NCBI GenBank assembly: GCA_030686995.1
Contig: CM060698.1
Span: 142,681,106-142,745,105, forward strand
DNA: 64,000 nt
DNA from: Artemisia argyi
Taxonomy: Eukaryota > Streptophyta > Magnoliopsida > Asterales > Asteraceae
Reading direction: 5' to 3'
Position numbers and translations under genes: made by a program. Positions 1 to 11,400 of this stretch are shown one piece after another (positions within the stretch are counted from its first letter, which is position 1; each line of letters opens with the position of its first letter). Under the pieces are notes generated by a model. The model saw nothing but the letters and a program-made list of their open reading frames with translations, was not told the DNA's origin and made no database searches.

Positions 1-251
1 CCATGCGGTCAATTGGTATATCCCCATTAGGTGTGAATGACCCTATGATCTGTGTCAAGCTGGCCAATAACAAACCGCGCAAACTCCCTAGATATACTCC
101 TGAGCTTGAGTTGCAGCACACCCGCAAAACCCATATCCCTTACAACTTGTTTCTGCTCTCTGGTCATACGGGCAATTGTGTCGGTCAACATTTTTGGTCT
201 TGACCTTAATTCAAGAGACTTAACATTAACATTCTCATTTTGTGCTTCCAT
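1..251 (-). pseudogene. 5' part of a transposon-type gene (Ulp1/mobile-domain-like), broken at the window edge
   Basis: A minus-strand reading frame starting at the ATG at 251 gives a hydrophilic stretch with the core RSRPKMLTDTIARMTREQ followed by a GFAGVLQLKLRSISREF segment. This pattern resembles the N-terminal domain of plant transposon-derived Ulp1-protease or mobile-domain proteins (family recalled from memory, not searched). The frame hits a stop at 27-29, but the neighbouring frame continues sensibly to the edge, so a one-base frameshift is likely. The gene runs out of the window. It is probably a dead transposon fragment. Confidence 0.35.
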
Positions 252-1797
252 GTTAAGCCTGCTGAATAACAAAGACAATAGAAAAGAAAAAGTCAAAAAA
301 CCCAAATTTTTAGTCAACCTTCAGATCATATTGTCCCTAACCTTGACTAACTAATCGATTGGGTATTGGAGAGTGATTGACATCTTTGTTTATCATTGAT
401 TAATACATGTCCCGATTCTTGGTTTTGTATAAGATCGGTTTGGATCTATGTGCTTCATTGTTTGGTGCATAGTTTATGCACAAATGCATTTGAAAGTCGA
501 GTTTGAAGAAGCCACAAGAAGAAAATAAGTAAATGACAACCCCCACAATCCTTGAACAGATTAAGCTCTACACTTGTTTATCTTGTAAATCCAATTTCAA
601 GGATAACAAACCCCTATTTCCCCCTTAAATATGATCTGCACTTTCGAACAGTTAAGCATATGTTTTTTTTTTCACTTTATTTAGGCTATGTATACTTATG
701 CAAAGGATACTAACACGTTTTGACTCAAACTTAGAGCTCTACTGTGAAAGAAACAAATACTCAAACCTCAAATATACGCCTAGGCTGCTTATTCTTAGCC
801 CATTCGAATCCAAACAGTAGCATAATACTAGAACAACTTCAAACCTCAAAACTTAATATCCTAAACAGTGACGGACCTAGACATTGAGACGACGGGGAAG
901 AAAATATCTTTACAAATGGCGCTATGCTAAAACATAAATAAGAGCTTATATTTCTGAGAAAGAGCTTTAAAACAGCTTAGGAGGTCCAAAAGACAAGTTT
1001 TAATGTACTAAAACAAGATTACCTACTAAAAATTAATCAAAGCTGTCGATTCTTGTATCCCATAATTAATCGACAGCTTTGAAAGTATTTAGTACTCTGT
1101 ACTAAACAACAAATTTTTGGCCTAACAGAAGCTAGTTGTCGTCAAAATAGTTATCCCATTTACAATTGGCGTTTTTCTTTTCACTGCTATTTTAAGTTTA
1201 TCCCAGGCAAGGCATTTTAGAAGACACACTACCTTAAAATAAATCCATATTTCAAAACATAATTACTACATGAAAACCAACAACATAACAAATAGATCTG
1301 GGGTTTGAATATGGATTTCTCTGCCGAAAAGAACAAATAGATGTGTGGCGGTTTGGTAAGTAGGGTTTGAATGCAAAAACTGAAACAATGGATCAGGGAT
1401 TGAAAACCATGGAAAATAAACATAAACAATGAATTAAACATATAAAAAAAAGAAAACTCACAAGTCAAAATTCAAAAATCGAAACAATGCATCAGGGATT
1501 GAAAACCTTGGAAAATCAATTTAAACACCTAAAATCAAAACATTAATTAATCAACCAATCTAACAATAATAATAAAATAAATAAATAAAAAAAACCCTCT
1601 ATCAATGGAATAATTAATAAATCAAAAATAATATATCATAAAAAAAGAATATGATTTTTTGTTTAGATAATAGGGTGACTCTAAATAATTGATCTTAAGT
1701 GTGTTGTATGCTGTGCTGTCTTATTTGTAAATCTTTATGTTGTTTTAATTGCAATATTGTTATACAATAAACTTTGACGACAAAAGCTATATAATCC

Positions 1798-1830
<33 letters not shown>

Positions 1831-2079
1831 AAACAAACCTTCAAGTAGATAATAATGCTTTTTTTTTTTTAATTTCAGAATAACGAGTTGCATCATTGCA
1901 TAGTCAACTTGACTAATGCTTTTATAAACACATAAAAACTTTAGGGAGTATCAATGATCACTCTTTGCAATGCTAGCCATTTCCATAAAACTGTCGGTAG
2001 ACAAAATTTTGTGTTAATCGCATTTTTATGAATATCATAGTATGACGTAAACTATTTTTATGGACAAAGCAGTTTGATT
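252..2079. other. AT-rich intergenic stretch, no gene
   Basis: I see no coding region here. It holds a perfect 15-bp inverted repeat (1037-1051 and 1068-1082), a poly-A run at about 1799-1829, and a hAT-like left end (CAGTGACGGACC) at about 866 with no recognisable partner. Two partly repeated blocks near 1380-1420 and 1480-1520 share the words 'gaaacaatg' and 'atcagggattgaaaacc'. Confidence 0.6.
1037..1082. repeat. perfect 15-bp inverted repeat (hairpin)
   Basis: TCAAAGCTGTCGATT at 1037-1051 is exactly complementary to 1068-1082, with a 16-base spacer. Nothing coding lies nearby. It could be the remnant core of a small foldback element. Confidence 0.7.
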
Positions 2080-2270
2080 CATAGGCGGAGGGTAATGAAG
2101 ATCAAAGAGCGCGGTGGGATGGTGCCCCCCTCCCCCCAAGATTTTTTGTGCAAAGTTTATTTTCTATGCTATTTTTATGTTAGAAAAAGATATATTAGTT
2201 TTTGGCCCTCTCAAAATACAAGATATATATCTTTGGCTCTCTAACAATAAAAGTTCTAGCTCGGCTACTG
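2080..2270. mobile_element. short hAT-like MITE, decayed, with 8-bp target duplication
   Basis: The element begins CATAGGCGGAGG and ends CTCGGCTACTG, a degraded form of the CAGTGGCGGAG...CTCCGCCACTG termini seen on several other elements in this window. It is flanked on both sides by GTTTGATT (2072-2079 and 2271-2278), an 8-bp duplication typical of hAT transposons. It has no coding capacity. It lies directly upstream of the LINE fragment. Confidence 0.65.
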
Positions 2271-2329
2271 GTTTGATTTCATTCATGTCCGTTGCAAGAT
2301 ATTGGTAATATTAGAAGTTAAATTCTAAC

Positions 2330-5306
2330 ACAGTATCTAACATTATAGCCATCCGGGAGTGTGGTGGAGATAAAGCTCCAGGGCCCGATGGTTTTAATTT
2401 CAAGCTCATTCGAAAGGTTTGGGAGATTATTAAACCGGAGTTACTGGGTGCGATTGGGGGGTTTTGGGATAAGATGGAGATTTCTAGTGGATGTAACGCA
2501 TCTTTTACCACTATTATCCCTAAAGTGGCGGATCCGATTTGGCTTGGAGACTTTCGGCCTATTAGCCTTATCGGGTGTTATTATAAAATTATTGCAAAAA
2601 TGTTAGCGGAAAAAGTGAAATGTGTGGTGGGGGAAGCTCAAAATGATGGAATTCTTCTTGACGGGGTCCTTTTAGTGAATAAGTTGATGGAATTCTTAAA
2701 GAAAAAGAAAAAAAATAGCCTATTTTAAAAGTTGATTTTGAAAAGGCGTACGATTGCATCAATTAGAGATTTTTAGTGGATATCATGAAGAAAATGGGTT
2801 TCGGGGGTAAGTGGTGTAATTGGGTGGATTCATGTCTTAGATCTTCTTCTATGTCAATTCTTGTAAATGGCTCGCCATCGGAAGAATTTGGGTTAGAGAG
2901 GGGCGTTAGACAAGGCGACCCATTATCACCTTTTTTGTTTATATTTGGCGGCGGAGGGTTTAAATGCGATTATTAATGAAGCGGTAGGTAAAGGCATATT
3001 CAGAGGCGTGATGGTGGGTGCAAATAATGTCACGGTTTCTCATTTATAATACGCGAATGACACCATTTTCTTTAGAGAATGGAATAAAGAGAACGCTAAA
3101 TCTCTTATGTGCATCCTTAAATGCTTTGAAGAAGTTTCCGGTCTAAGGGTCAATTATAAAAAAAGTAAGTTATACGGCATTGGTGTAATTGAGGAGGAAA
3201 TGGTGGATATGGCGAGGTGGATGGGGTGTGAAATAGGAGAATTTCCATTTACTTATTTAGGGTTGCCAATTGGGGATAACATGAGGCGGGTAAATGTGTG
3301 GAACCCCGTGGCGGAAAAATTCAAAAAGAAATTGGGTAATTGGAAAGCTAAAATGTTATCGATCAAGGGTCGTCTAACACTAGTTAAATCGGTTCTTGGT
3401 AGTTTGCCTTTGCATTACTTGTTGATGTTCCGCGTGTCTATGAGTGTCATAAAAAATCTTGAGAGAATTAGAAAGAATTTCTTTTGGGGTGGGTTGGGGG
3501 AGGGTAAAAAGCTTTCTTGGGTCAAATGGGGTTCGCTAATATCTTTATTTGGGGAAGGGGGGCTTAATGTTGGGTCTTTACGAGCGAAAAATTTGGCTTT
3601 ATGAGGTAAATGGTGGTAGAGGTTTAGAAAGGAAGGTGAGAATTTGTGGGTTAGGGTGTGATCAAAAGTATTCATGGGGCGAGTGGGGGTTTGGGGGATG
3701 TTAGGGCAATGGATAGGGGGGGGGGGGGGGGGGGGTTGTGAAATGTTGTGAAGATTAGAGAGGAGATTGATGGGTTAGGGGTAGATTTCACGTCTTCTTG
3801 TGTTGAGGTGGTGGGGGATGGGAGGGATATTAGGTTTTGGGTAGATTGTTGGGTGGAAGTCGAGACTTTGTGATAGATTTCCTAAGATTATATCATTTGG
3901 AGAAAAGGAAGGAGAGTAGTGTGATGGACAGAGGGGCGTGGGTAGATAATAGGTGGGTTTGGGATTGGGATTGGGTTAGAAGTATTAGAGGGGGGGTTAG
4001 TAGGGAGTTTGAGGATTTTCTTGATGCTTTGCAACATGTTGTTATGGCTAAGAATTGTAGGGATCGATGGAAGTGGGCGCTTAGAGAAGATGGGGAGTTC
4101 ACTGTTAAAGAGTTGTCAAGATTGATCGAGGAAAAGAGTCTAGTGCCGAATAATGGAGGTCATGAAACGCTTAGGAATAAGTTAGTGCCTAAGAAAGTCA
4201 ACATATCCGTGTGGAGGGCGTTAAGAGGAAGACTACCGGTGGGCGAGGAGCTTGATAGAAGAGGCGTTGACTTGGACTCAGTTCTTTGTCCAAGTTGTAA
4301 CAATACCGTGGAAACGTGTACTCATTGCTTGATCACTTGTGATTTAGCCATGGGTGTTTGGGAGAAGATCTTTAATTGGTGGAAGGTGGGGGTCGTTAAT
4401 GCTTTCTCTCTTGATGAACTCTTCTTATCAAACGGAAACGTTAATGTCCCTATTTATTATTCTCGTGTTTGGCAAGCGGTTATTGTAGGGAAAACTACCC
4501 ATAATCAGATAGTCACAGCGAAGATACAATACAAACTTAATCTAAATAAACAGAGATTAGTAACCGGAATATATGAATATAAGCTTTATCAAAATTAAAA
4601 GATAGGAAGTAGATGAAACCGATTCAAGAACGTGATCGACGCACGTGTTTGACACGCTTCCCTTAAAACAGATTCGTCGCCATTTCGCCGTCTGTTTCCA
4701 GGGTACAACGATCGGAACAGTATGTTGTACTGCCGGACGTGACCTTATGCCTGAGATTCTCATCAAACCAAAAACTTTGTGTTGCTGGAAACTTATTAGT
4801 GCATGAGTAATATGTCACTTGTATATTACTTCTCTGTATGTTTTTAGTGAAACCAAAAGTGTCCATTTTATAACCGAATCAAAGAAGAAACGGTTTTATG
4901 CCATAACAACCATTAAACCAATTATTTATTTCTAACAATTAATCAGAATTAATGGCCATTAATCAAGATTAATCGCAGAATTTATTATAGTTGTTACGTC
5001 TTTGACTTTTATTGCTTTTGGGTCCATGCACCTAATTTTGAGACTCAAGATCTCATTCACACTAAATTTAGCGAAATCTAAATTATTCACCAAATTTTCC
5101 AACAGTTATTTGGACTACCGGGTACTTCATATGGAAAGAAAGAAAAGCTCGTGTATTCGGTAGCAAGGTTTCAAGTACTGACAAAATTGTTCAAGACATT
5201 CAACTAAAAAGCTACGAGTGGGTTACGCGAAGATCAAATAAATATAAAGAGAGAGATTGGCAACAATGGTTTCGGGAACCCACAAAGAGTCGTTTTCAGT
5301 AAGCAT
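2330..5306 (+). pseudogene. LINE (non-LTR retrotransposon) ORF2 remnant, 5'-truncated, interrupted by a solo LTR
   Basis: A reverse transcriptase is readable from about 2365 (GGDKAPGPDGF motif), followed by the FRPISL block, the DFEKAYD block near 2735 and the RQGDPLSPFLF block near 2910. The catalytic YADD box is altered to YANDT near 3050. The zf-RVT region follows at about 4070-4380 with its Cys/His pairs. Stops near 2726, 2774, 3047 and 3602, a frameshift near 2945, and a G-run at 3719-3734 break the frame. The endonuclease half is missing. The reading frame resumes after the LTR insertion at 5105 and ends with a stop at about 5304. It is dead. Confidence 0.88.
4484..5104 (-). mobile_element. 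solo LTR (LTR retrotransposon remnant) inside the LINE
   Basis: This 621-bp block begins TGTAGGG and ends CCAACA on the plus strand, so read on the minus strand it starts TGTTGG and ends CCCTACA, the usual TG...CA LTR form. The 5-bp word GTTAT flanks it perfectly (4479-4483 and 5105-5109). Removing it and one GTTAT copy restores the LINE reading frame across the junction. There is no internal gag-pol sequence, so it is a solo LTR left by recombination between two LTRs. The superfamily is not certain; copia is possible. Confidence 0.9.
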
Positions 5307-6040
5307 TTTTCAGTTTTGGGATCGTGTTCAGGAGCAAGTTTTATGTGATGTCTGTCTGCTATTTATTTCTAAGTGACTGCCATTTAAGGAATCCTTTAAA
5401 TATTCGAATTCAGTGAGTTTTTTATTGTCAGTTTTATGTTCGTGAGTTGCTGCAAATGTTTCTGTCATTATAGCTTTGTTGCAAGTGGTCATCTGCAAAT
5501 GGTTAAAATTTCGTCTGCAAGTGTAATAGTGATATATGATTGGCTCCAGTTATATATGATTATGCTTCTGCTCGCGTTTCAGGTGCTACTATAAATTCAA
5601 TTTTACCGTTTAGATTGTGTGACAGCAATAGAGTGCTTCTGTCCGAGTTTCAATGCAGGTCCAATGTTTTTTGTGATTTCTGGTTGTTTGACACAGCGTG
5701 GTCTGCACTGATTCAAGTGTCTGCTACATTGGCATGTCAAATGTAAGTTGCAGCAATTTGTGATTGTTTCTTGTTTTTGGTTGGTTGTGTGAATTGTGTG
5801 GACCAGGTCCTTGGGGGATATAATCTTCTCATGTGGGCTTGGTTACACTTTTGCACCAGCTGAAATTGTTTCAGTGTGTTGTGGTGACAACTTGGTATTT
5901 GCAATTGAGTTAGTATTGTTTGTTCTATGTATTAGTTAGGCTAATTTTTGGATTGTAATTTTATTTTCCTTTGGGTCCATTCTTCTTTTAATTAGTTTGT
6001 TTAATTGAGAGGGGATGCCTTGTTTTGTTTTTTTCCCCCT
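5307..6040. other. LINE 3' flank and unassigned sequence
   Basis: No gene is visible. The first part is probably the LINE 3' untranslated region, but I cannot see a clear poly-A end or a target duplication. The stretch is T/G-rich on the plus strand. Confidence 0.4.
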
Positions 6041-6560
6041 TTTATGGAGTCTTAAAGAAACAGTGAGATCCGAACTAAGGATGCCATTGTTCAGCAGATG
6101 ATTGAGATGGATATGTGGGAGATCAAAGAACAACTTGCTAAGAGATAGGAATTGATGATGGAAGATGCCAAAGATGAGACGAGTGATATTGAAGGTGACA
6201 TTGATTTTGGGAAAAGTGAAGAAACAAAAATAAAATTTTGAATATGAACAAGGGGATAGATAGCGACGACGAGCAACATGGAGTTGATCCTTTTGTTTTG
6301 ATCACGGGTGAGATGGGAAAGGTTAGCAACAAGCATCACTTGCCCTCAATCTTTGCAGGTGAACAACCTTACTCGAATGATTACCCGTAAACACCAAAGG
6401 TCATCACAAGTCAGGCTGTGAATTGCAAGGTAATCAAACTCGTTTCTCTGAAGGCCAAGCATGGAAAAAATAATACGGTATGGGTTAACAAAAGTTGGTC
6501 AAATAATACCAAGAAATCCTTAGTGGAATTCAGCTTATCTTTCGAAGAGCCCACTTGAGA
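6041..6560 (+). pseudogene. coding-like remnant of unknown origin
   Basis: Plus-strand frames give fragments that look once-coding (for example IVQQMIEMDMWEIKEQLAKR near 6090-6150, then an acidic EDAKDETSDIEGDIDFGKSEE stretch, then a piece ending near 6556), separated by stops and frameshifts. I do not recognise the family. A retrotransposon gag-like protein is one possibility. Confidence 0.25.
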
Positions 6561-6748
6561 TATTCCCCACTTGTAACAACCACATTGAATACTACGTGAG
6601 GCTTAAAAGGGAATGCAACGAATAGTTTGGGAACCTAGGATTACTAGAGACGAATTTTTAAAGCAAAACCTTGAGGACAAGGTGTTTTTAGAGAAATTAA
6701 TTTGTATCTTTTAGTAATAATTAAGTTAGTTTCCTTTATTGTATTTCT

Positions 6749-7128
6749 CAGTTTTGCAAAAATCGGTCTAGGCGGACAATTAATCGGCGCCTAGGCGCTA
6801 GGTAGGGATTAACTGCTCGGATTTTACTAATCGGCCTTATTAACCGGTTTTGTCAAAAATCGGTCAACATACTGAATAATCGGATAAAAATCGGCCAAAC
6901 GAGGCATAAATCGGATAAAACTCCGATAAATCGGCCAACTCGATTATAGAATCATGCATAAATTGGCCAAATCGGAAAAAAAATTGACTAAATCGGGCAT
7001 ATAGTTTCAAATTTTTATAATTTTATATATAAAAAATCCAATCAGATTAATCTCCGCCTAACCGATTAATCGTTAGGCTAGGCGGTACCCGGCCGCCCGG
7101 CTAGCGCCTAGCAATTTTTGCAACCTTG
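6749..7128. mobile_element. hAT-like MITE with 8-bp target duplication
   Basis: The ends CAGTTTTGCAAAAAT and (reverse complement of the right end) CAAGGTTGCAAAAATTG form imperfect terminal inverted repeats that continue into CTAGGCG-rich sequence. GTATTTCT flanks both sides (6741-6748 and 7129-7136). The 380-bp element has no ORF. The interior is full of short repeats of the word AATCGG. Confidence 0.8.
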
Positions 7129-7136
7129 GTATTTCT

Positions 7137-8343
7137 TGGTTATAAAGCTAGGGTATTAAGGTAACTTTAGGATATCGTCTATTATAAATACGGAATTAGG
7201 ATTGTAATTCTTATGATAATGAACATTGATTTGCATATGAGTTGGTGGGTCGGTTTATCTTATTAAATATAAACCATTGGAGGGTTGGTTTATCCCATTA
7301 ACATAGACCGGTTATCTTGTTAATTGTTCCTTTCATCTCATTATTGATTTGGTTCGTATTAGAATGTTTTATTTTTTTTATTATTACTTTTTATTTATTT
7401 ATTTTTGGTAGACACGAGGGAACTAAGCTAGACCATTAGATCAAATATGGATGCTCGAAATTTATGATCAATAGGCGAACTCAATGTAGTCCAAGTTGAT
7501 ATTCATCTGTAATTACAACATCTTTAATAATTCAACAAACAAACGCAAATGTAAGCTTTGTACATTCGAGTCAAAGATAGCGATGTTTATGACTCGAGAA
7601 AATGTAAACTGGTTTATAATTACATTGATTTTTTCTTTTTATATGTTTATGACTCGAGAAAATGTAAACAGGTTTATAAATTATAATTACATTGAGTTTT
7701 TCTTTTTGTGGCCTTTTCTCTGCAACAATAATTTTTAAGTTAAAGAAATTTAAAAGGCAGTTTAACAGATATATAACGAGGTACAATGTTGTCTATTGAC
7801 GCTTGCGTATAGAATATGCATATGAAAGTCATCCGGTTTTGGGGCCAGTCATTGGACCAGTTGAACCGTTGAACCATCAAACTGGTAATGTGGTTGGTTC
7901 GATGACTAGTCCAGTATTCAAAACATTGCATACAAGGTTAGCATTCAAAATCAAACACTTAACTTCAAGATTGCAACTTACGGGGTGCATTTATTGTTTG
8001 CAATGCCTTTGTAAAATCAGTAACATGTTAGATGAACAAGACGAACGTAAATTGCTCATGACCAAGCATGCATGAGCTGATATGCTACAAGTTTGAAAAA
8101 GTTAAATCCGCTACAATTCCTAACAGCATAGTGTTTAAGGAATAAAGGAAAAAGAAAATAGAGTTGCTGCTATAAAACCATCTTTAAAAGGAACTTTCTG
8201 GGTATTCAATATCAATTTTAAACGACCTAGAAATAACAATTAACTTATCCTCATAAACAACTAATTCACAAAATCTAAGCAACCATACCATAGTTCTAAA
8301 TCAAAGGGATCAACTCATCAGTACCATGATCATGCCTTAATCT

Positions 8344-8376
<33 letters not shown>

Positions 8377-8441
8377 AGGTTACTTGTATATTCAGCAGTT
8401 CAGCACTCATCAGCTCATCCAGATTTGGGCTTTACGCTAGC
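7137..8441. other. intergenic, downstream of the GH1 gene
   Basis: No gene is visible. There is a tandem duplication of about 60 bp at about 7583-7710 (each copy starts ATGTTTATGACTCGAG), a repeat-like patch at 7830-7930 rich in CCAGTTGAACCG-type words, and a poly-A run at about 8347-8375. The 3' untranslated region of the minus-strand gene probably lies at about 8250-8441. Confidence 0.5.
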
Positions 8442-11400
8442 CTAATTACCCGGGTCTCTCACCTTACCACTCCTCGTCATCTTATGTCGTATATACTTCA
8501 GTTGAGACTCTTTATTTGTGGATTTAGTTTTATCTGATACCTCATCCTCAGATAAATTAGCAATAGGATGCTTACCTCCGACTTTGCCCTTAGCTGACTG
8601 CTTACTTTTCATTAAATTAGCTGCAGATCTAGTTTTGGACGAAACCTCGTTCGTTTCAGGGTCCGTAAACTTGAGCGGACTACCACAACCTTTGTACTTT
8701 GGTTTATTCTCCTCCGGTGAGTCTTCCGACTCTTCTGGTTGCTGATATCGTTGAGAGTCACTTGGTTCATATACTTCTGTTGAAATTGGAGCCGTTGTCG
8801 GTTCAAGATCCGTGTTCTTATGTGAACTTCTTAGTTTAGCTCGCTGCCTGTTCACTTGAGAAGATGCTTGACTTGGTGTCTGTTTAGCCTCTTTAACTTC
8901 GATTATCTCACATGACAGTTCTTTTTCTTCAGACAAATACTCACCAACATCAACCTTATCTTTCGGCATATTTGTGTAATCTGGAGAAACTGTTAATTCT
9001 GGAGTTGTAGCAGTTGTTGGTTCATCAACATCCGTGTTCTTCTGTGAACTTCTTAGTTTAGCTCGCTGCCTGTTCATTTGAGTAGACGCCGGACTTGGCG
9101 TCTTTTTTTCCTTTTTCACTTCGATAATCTTTATTGACGGTTGCTTTTCCTCTGATAAATACTCAAGAACATCAAGCTTATCGTTTGGAGATACTGTTAA
9201 TTTGGAGCTTGCAATTGCATCTTTCTTAGAAATCGACATTAACTGTGATCTTGTCCAAACTCGTCTGGCAGAATTATCATTCTTAAATACTTCTTTGGCT
9301 ACGCGTGTTCCGGCCTCATTTTCTTCTTGAACTTGTACATCTAAGTCACTTGAGTTCACTTCTATTAGCTGGTTCTGTTCACGTGACTCGTAGTCAGTAA
9401 CTTCATTATTTTGTTTTGAATTTGCTTCGCTCAACACTTGAAGTTGAGTCTCAATTTGAGATACTTCTTTGGCCACGCTTGTTCCAACCTCGTTTTCTTC
9501 TTGAAATTGTGCGTCATCTGTGTTAGCTTCTATTATCTGATTCGGTTCATGTGACACATTATCAGTAACTTCATTATGTTGTTTCAAATTCGCTTTAACC
9601 ACTTGAAGTCGAGTCTCCTCACGTTTCTTGCTGTGCTTAAATCTATTCTTTAATGACGTGTACATTAGCTTCCTCTTCTTCCCCCTCACCCTCCTCTTCA
9701 TCTCCCCCTTACTGTTTCCACATATTCCTGTTAGCTCCTTATCACTAGATCGTTCTAAAGATTGACTTCCGTTGCCAGTGACATCGGAATCTGTAATGAT
9801 ACACAACTTTGATTGATTTTGTTCAGCGGCATTTGCACAAACTCCAACCTCTTCTATCTCTTGATTTGTATGTGTATCTATCAAATTATTTTCTTGCTCA
9901 GCTGTTTGATCTTCAATCCCTAGATACTGTGGTTCATGCATTCCGTTATTCGTGATATCTTCTTGTTCATCACCTACCACATTCAATGGTTCAACAGCTT
10001 GAAAGATATTAATTGCCTTTTTGTTAGTTTCATGTATATCCAACAGGGATTTTTTCTTTTTCTTACGGTGCCGACTGCTTTTGTTGCCCGACTTTGAATC
10101 GGGCTCACTCTTAAGTTTCTTACTTTTCTTACTGCGATCATCACTTTTCTTCCCTGATTCTGAATTTCGTTTCCTTTTCAAGTGCTTGTCGGATTCAGGT
10201 TCAGAAATCAGGTCAGACTCTGCACCAGCAAGACAATAGCGTTGTTTGCGAGTCATACAAATTTCTTCTTGATCACAAAGCTTCTCAAGGTGATGTTTCA
10301 GCAGTGATGAGTGAGCCCAAGGTAAATCAACATACTCCCTTCTTATGTACTTTGATATTGACTCCTCATTAGAACCCCCTTTCTCGTTCAACTCCCAAAT
10401 CGCCTTATGAATCATCTATATCCATAAATAATTAAGATATATTAGAACACCAACATGTGTCGGTGATATTATTAACAAAAAGACATATAGCATGAGGGGT
10501 TACATACTTACATCATCACATGATGAGTAACCAATTTGGTGATCAAACAACAAAAAGTATCACATTTATGTTAATAACAATTATACAAGATTGTTCAAAA
10601 CGGTACATGTGAAACATCACATAGCTTTTCTATGTCAGAAAGAATGTTCGAGTAAAACCTTTTTGGTGAAAAGGTGAATATTATATATACCAAGATTACA
10701 AGGCTAGCTCATTTCCAAAGACGGGCCCATTAGAAACTGAGACTAGCTCATATGTTCGAGTAAAACCCTATAAGAAGCAACATGGCATTTGAGCCGTTGA
10801 CTGTTTGAGAATAAGCTTACTCTTAAGTCTTACATTCCTAGGCAATATTTCAAGGTAAACAAGGAAAAGGGCCAAAGATCGACTCACAAAGTCACAAGGC
10901 CACACAAATGCTCTGAACTTGATCAAAGCAATATCTCATTAATTTTACTTATAAATTAAGTTACTGAGAAGGGAATTGAGCAGATATAATACATAAACAA
11001 ACAGTGGTGGAAATTGGGTTTTGTTGTTGTTGTTGTAAACAGTGGTGGAAATTGAGTTATAATGTTCTTAGTTTTACTAATTCGCAATCTTCTTATCTAT
11101 GTTCATGTACGCATGTATTGCATTTCGTTCTTGTCTTAAATCGTTATCAAATCTAAGATTGTTTGCTTTGCAAGACTAAGCTCTACCAAAAGAAAAAGGC
11201 CATACTGCCTGTAATTCAGGTTGGAGCTAAATCTACCCCCTTTGTGTAAAAGTGACATACTTAGCGTTCAAAATTGATATTGACAAGCTATATTATGTTA
11301 AGTATCTAAACATTACAAAACAAAAGTATACCACCTTTTAAGTTGGAAAACAATTGCTATCCCAAATGATTCCCCTTAGAAAGGCACATGAGTTCTCTGA

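Noticed and set aside
3719..3734. G-run, and the C-, A- and T-runs elsewhere, as regulatory features
   Set aside because: They are homopolymers inside decayed elements or intergenic DNA and may partly be sequencing-length uncertain.
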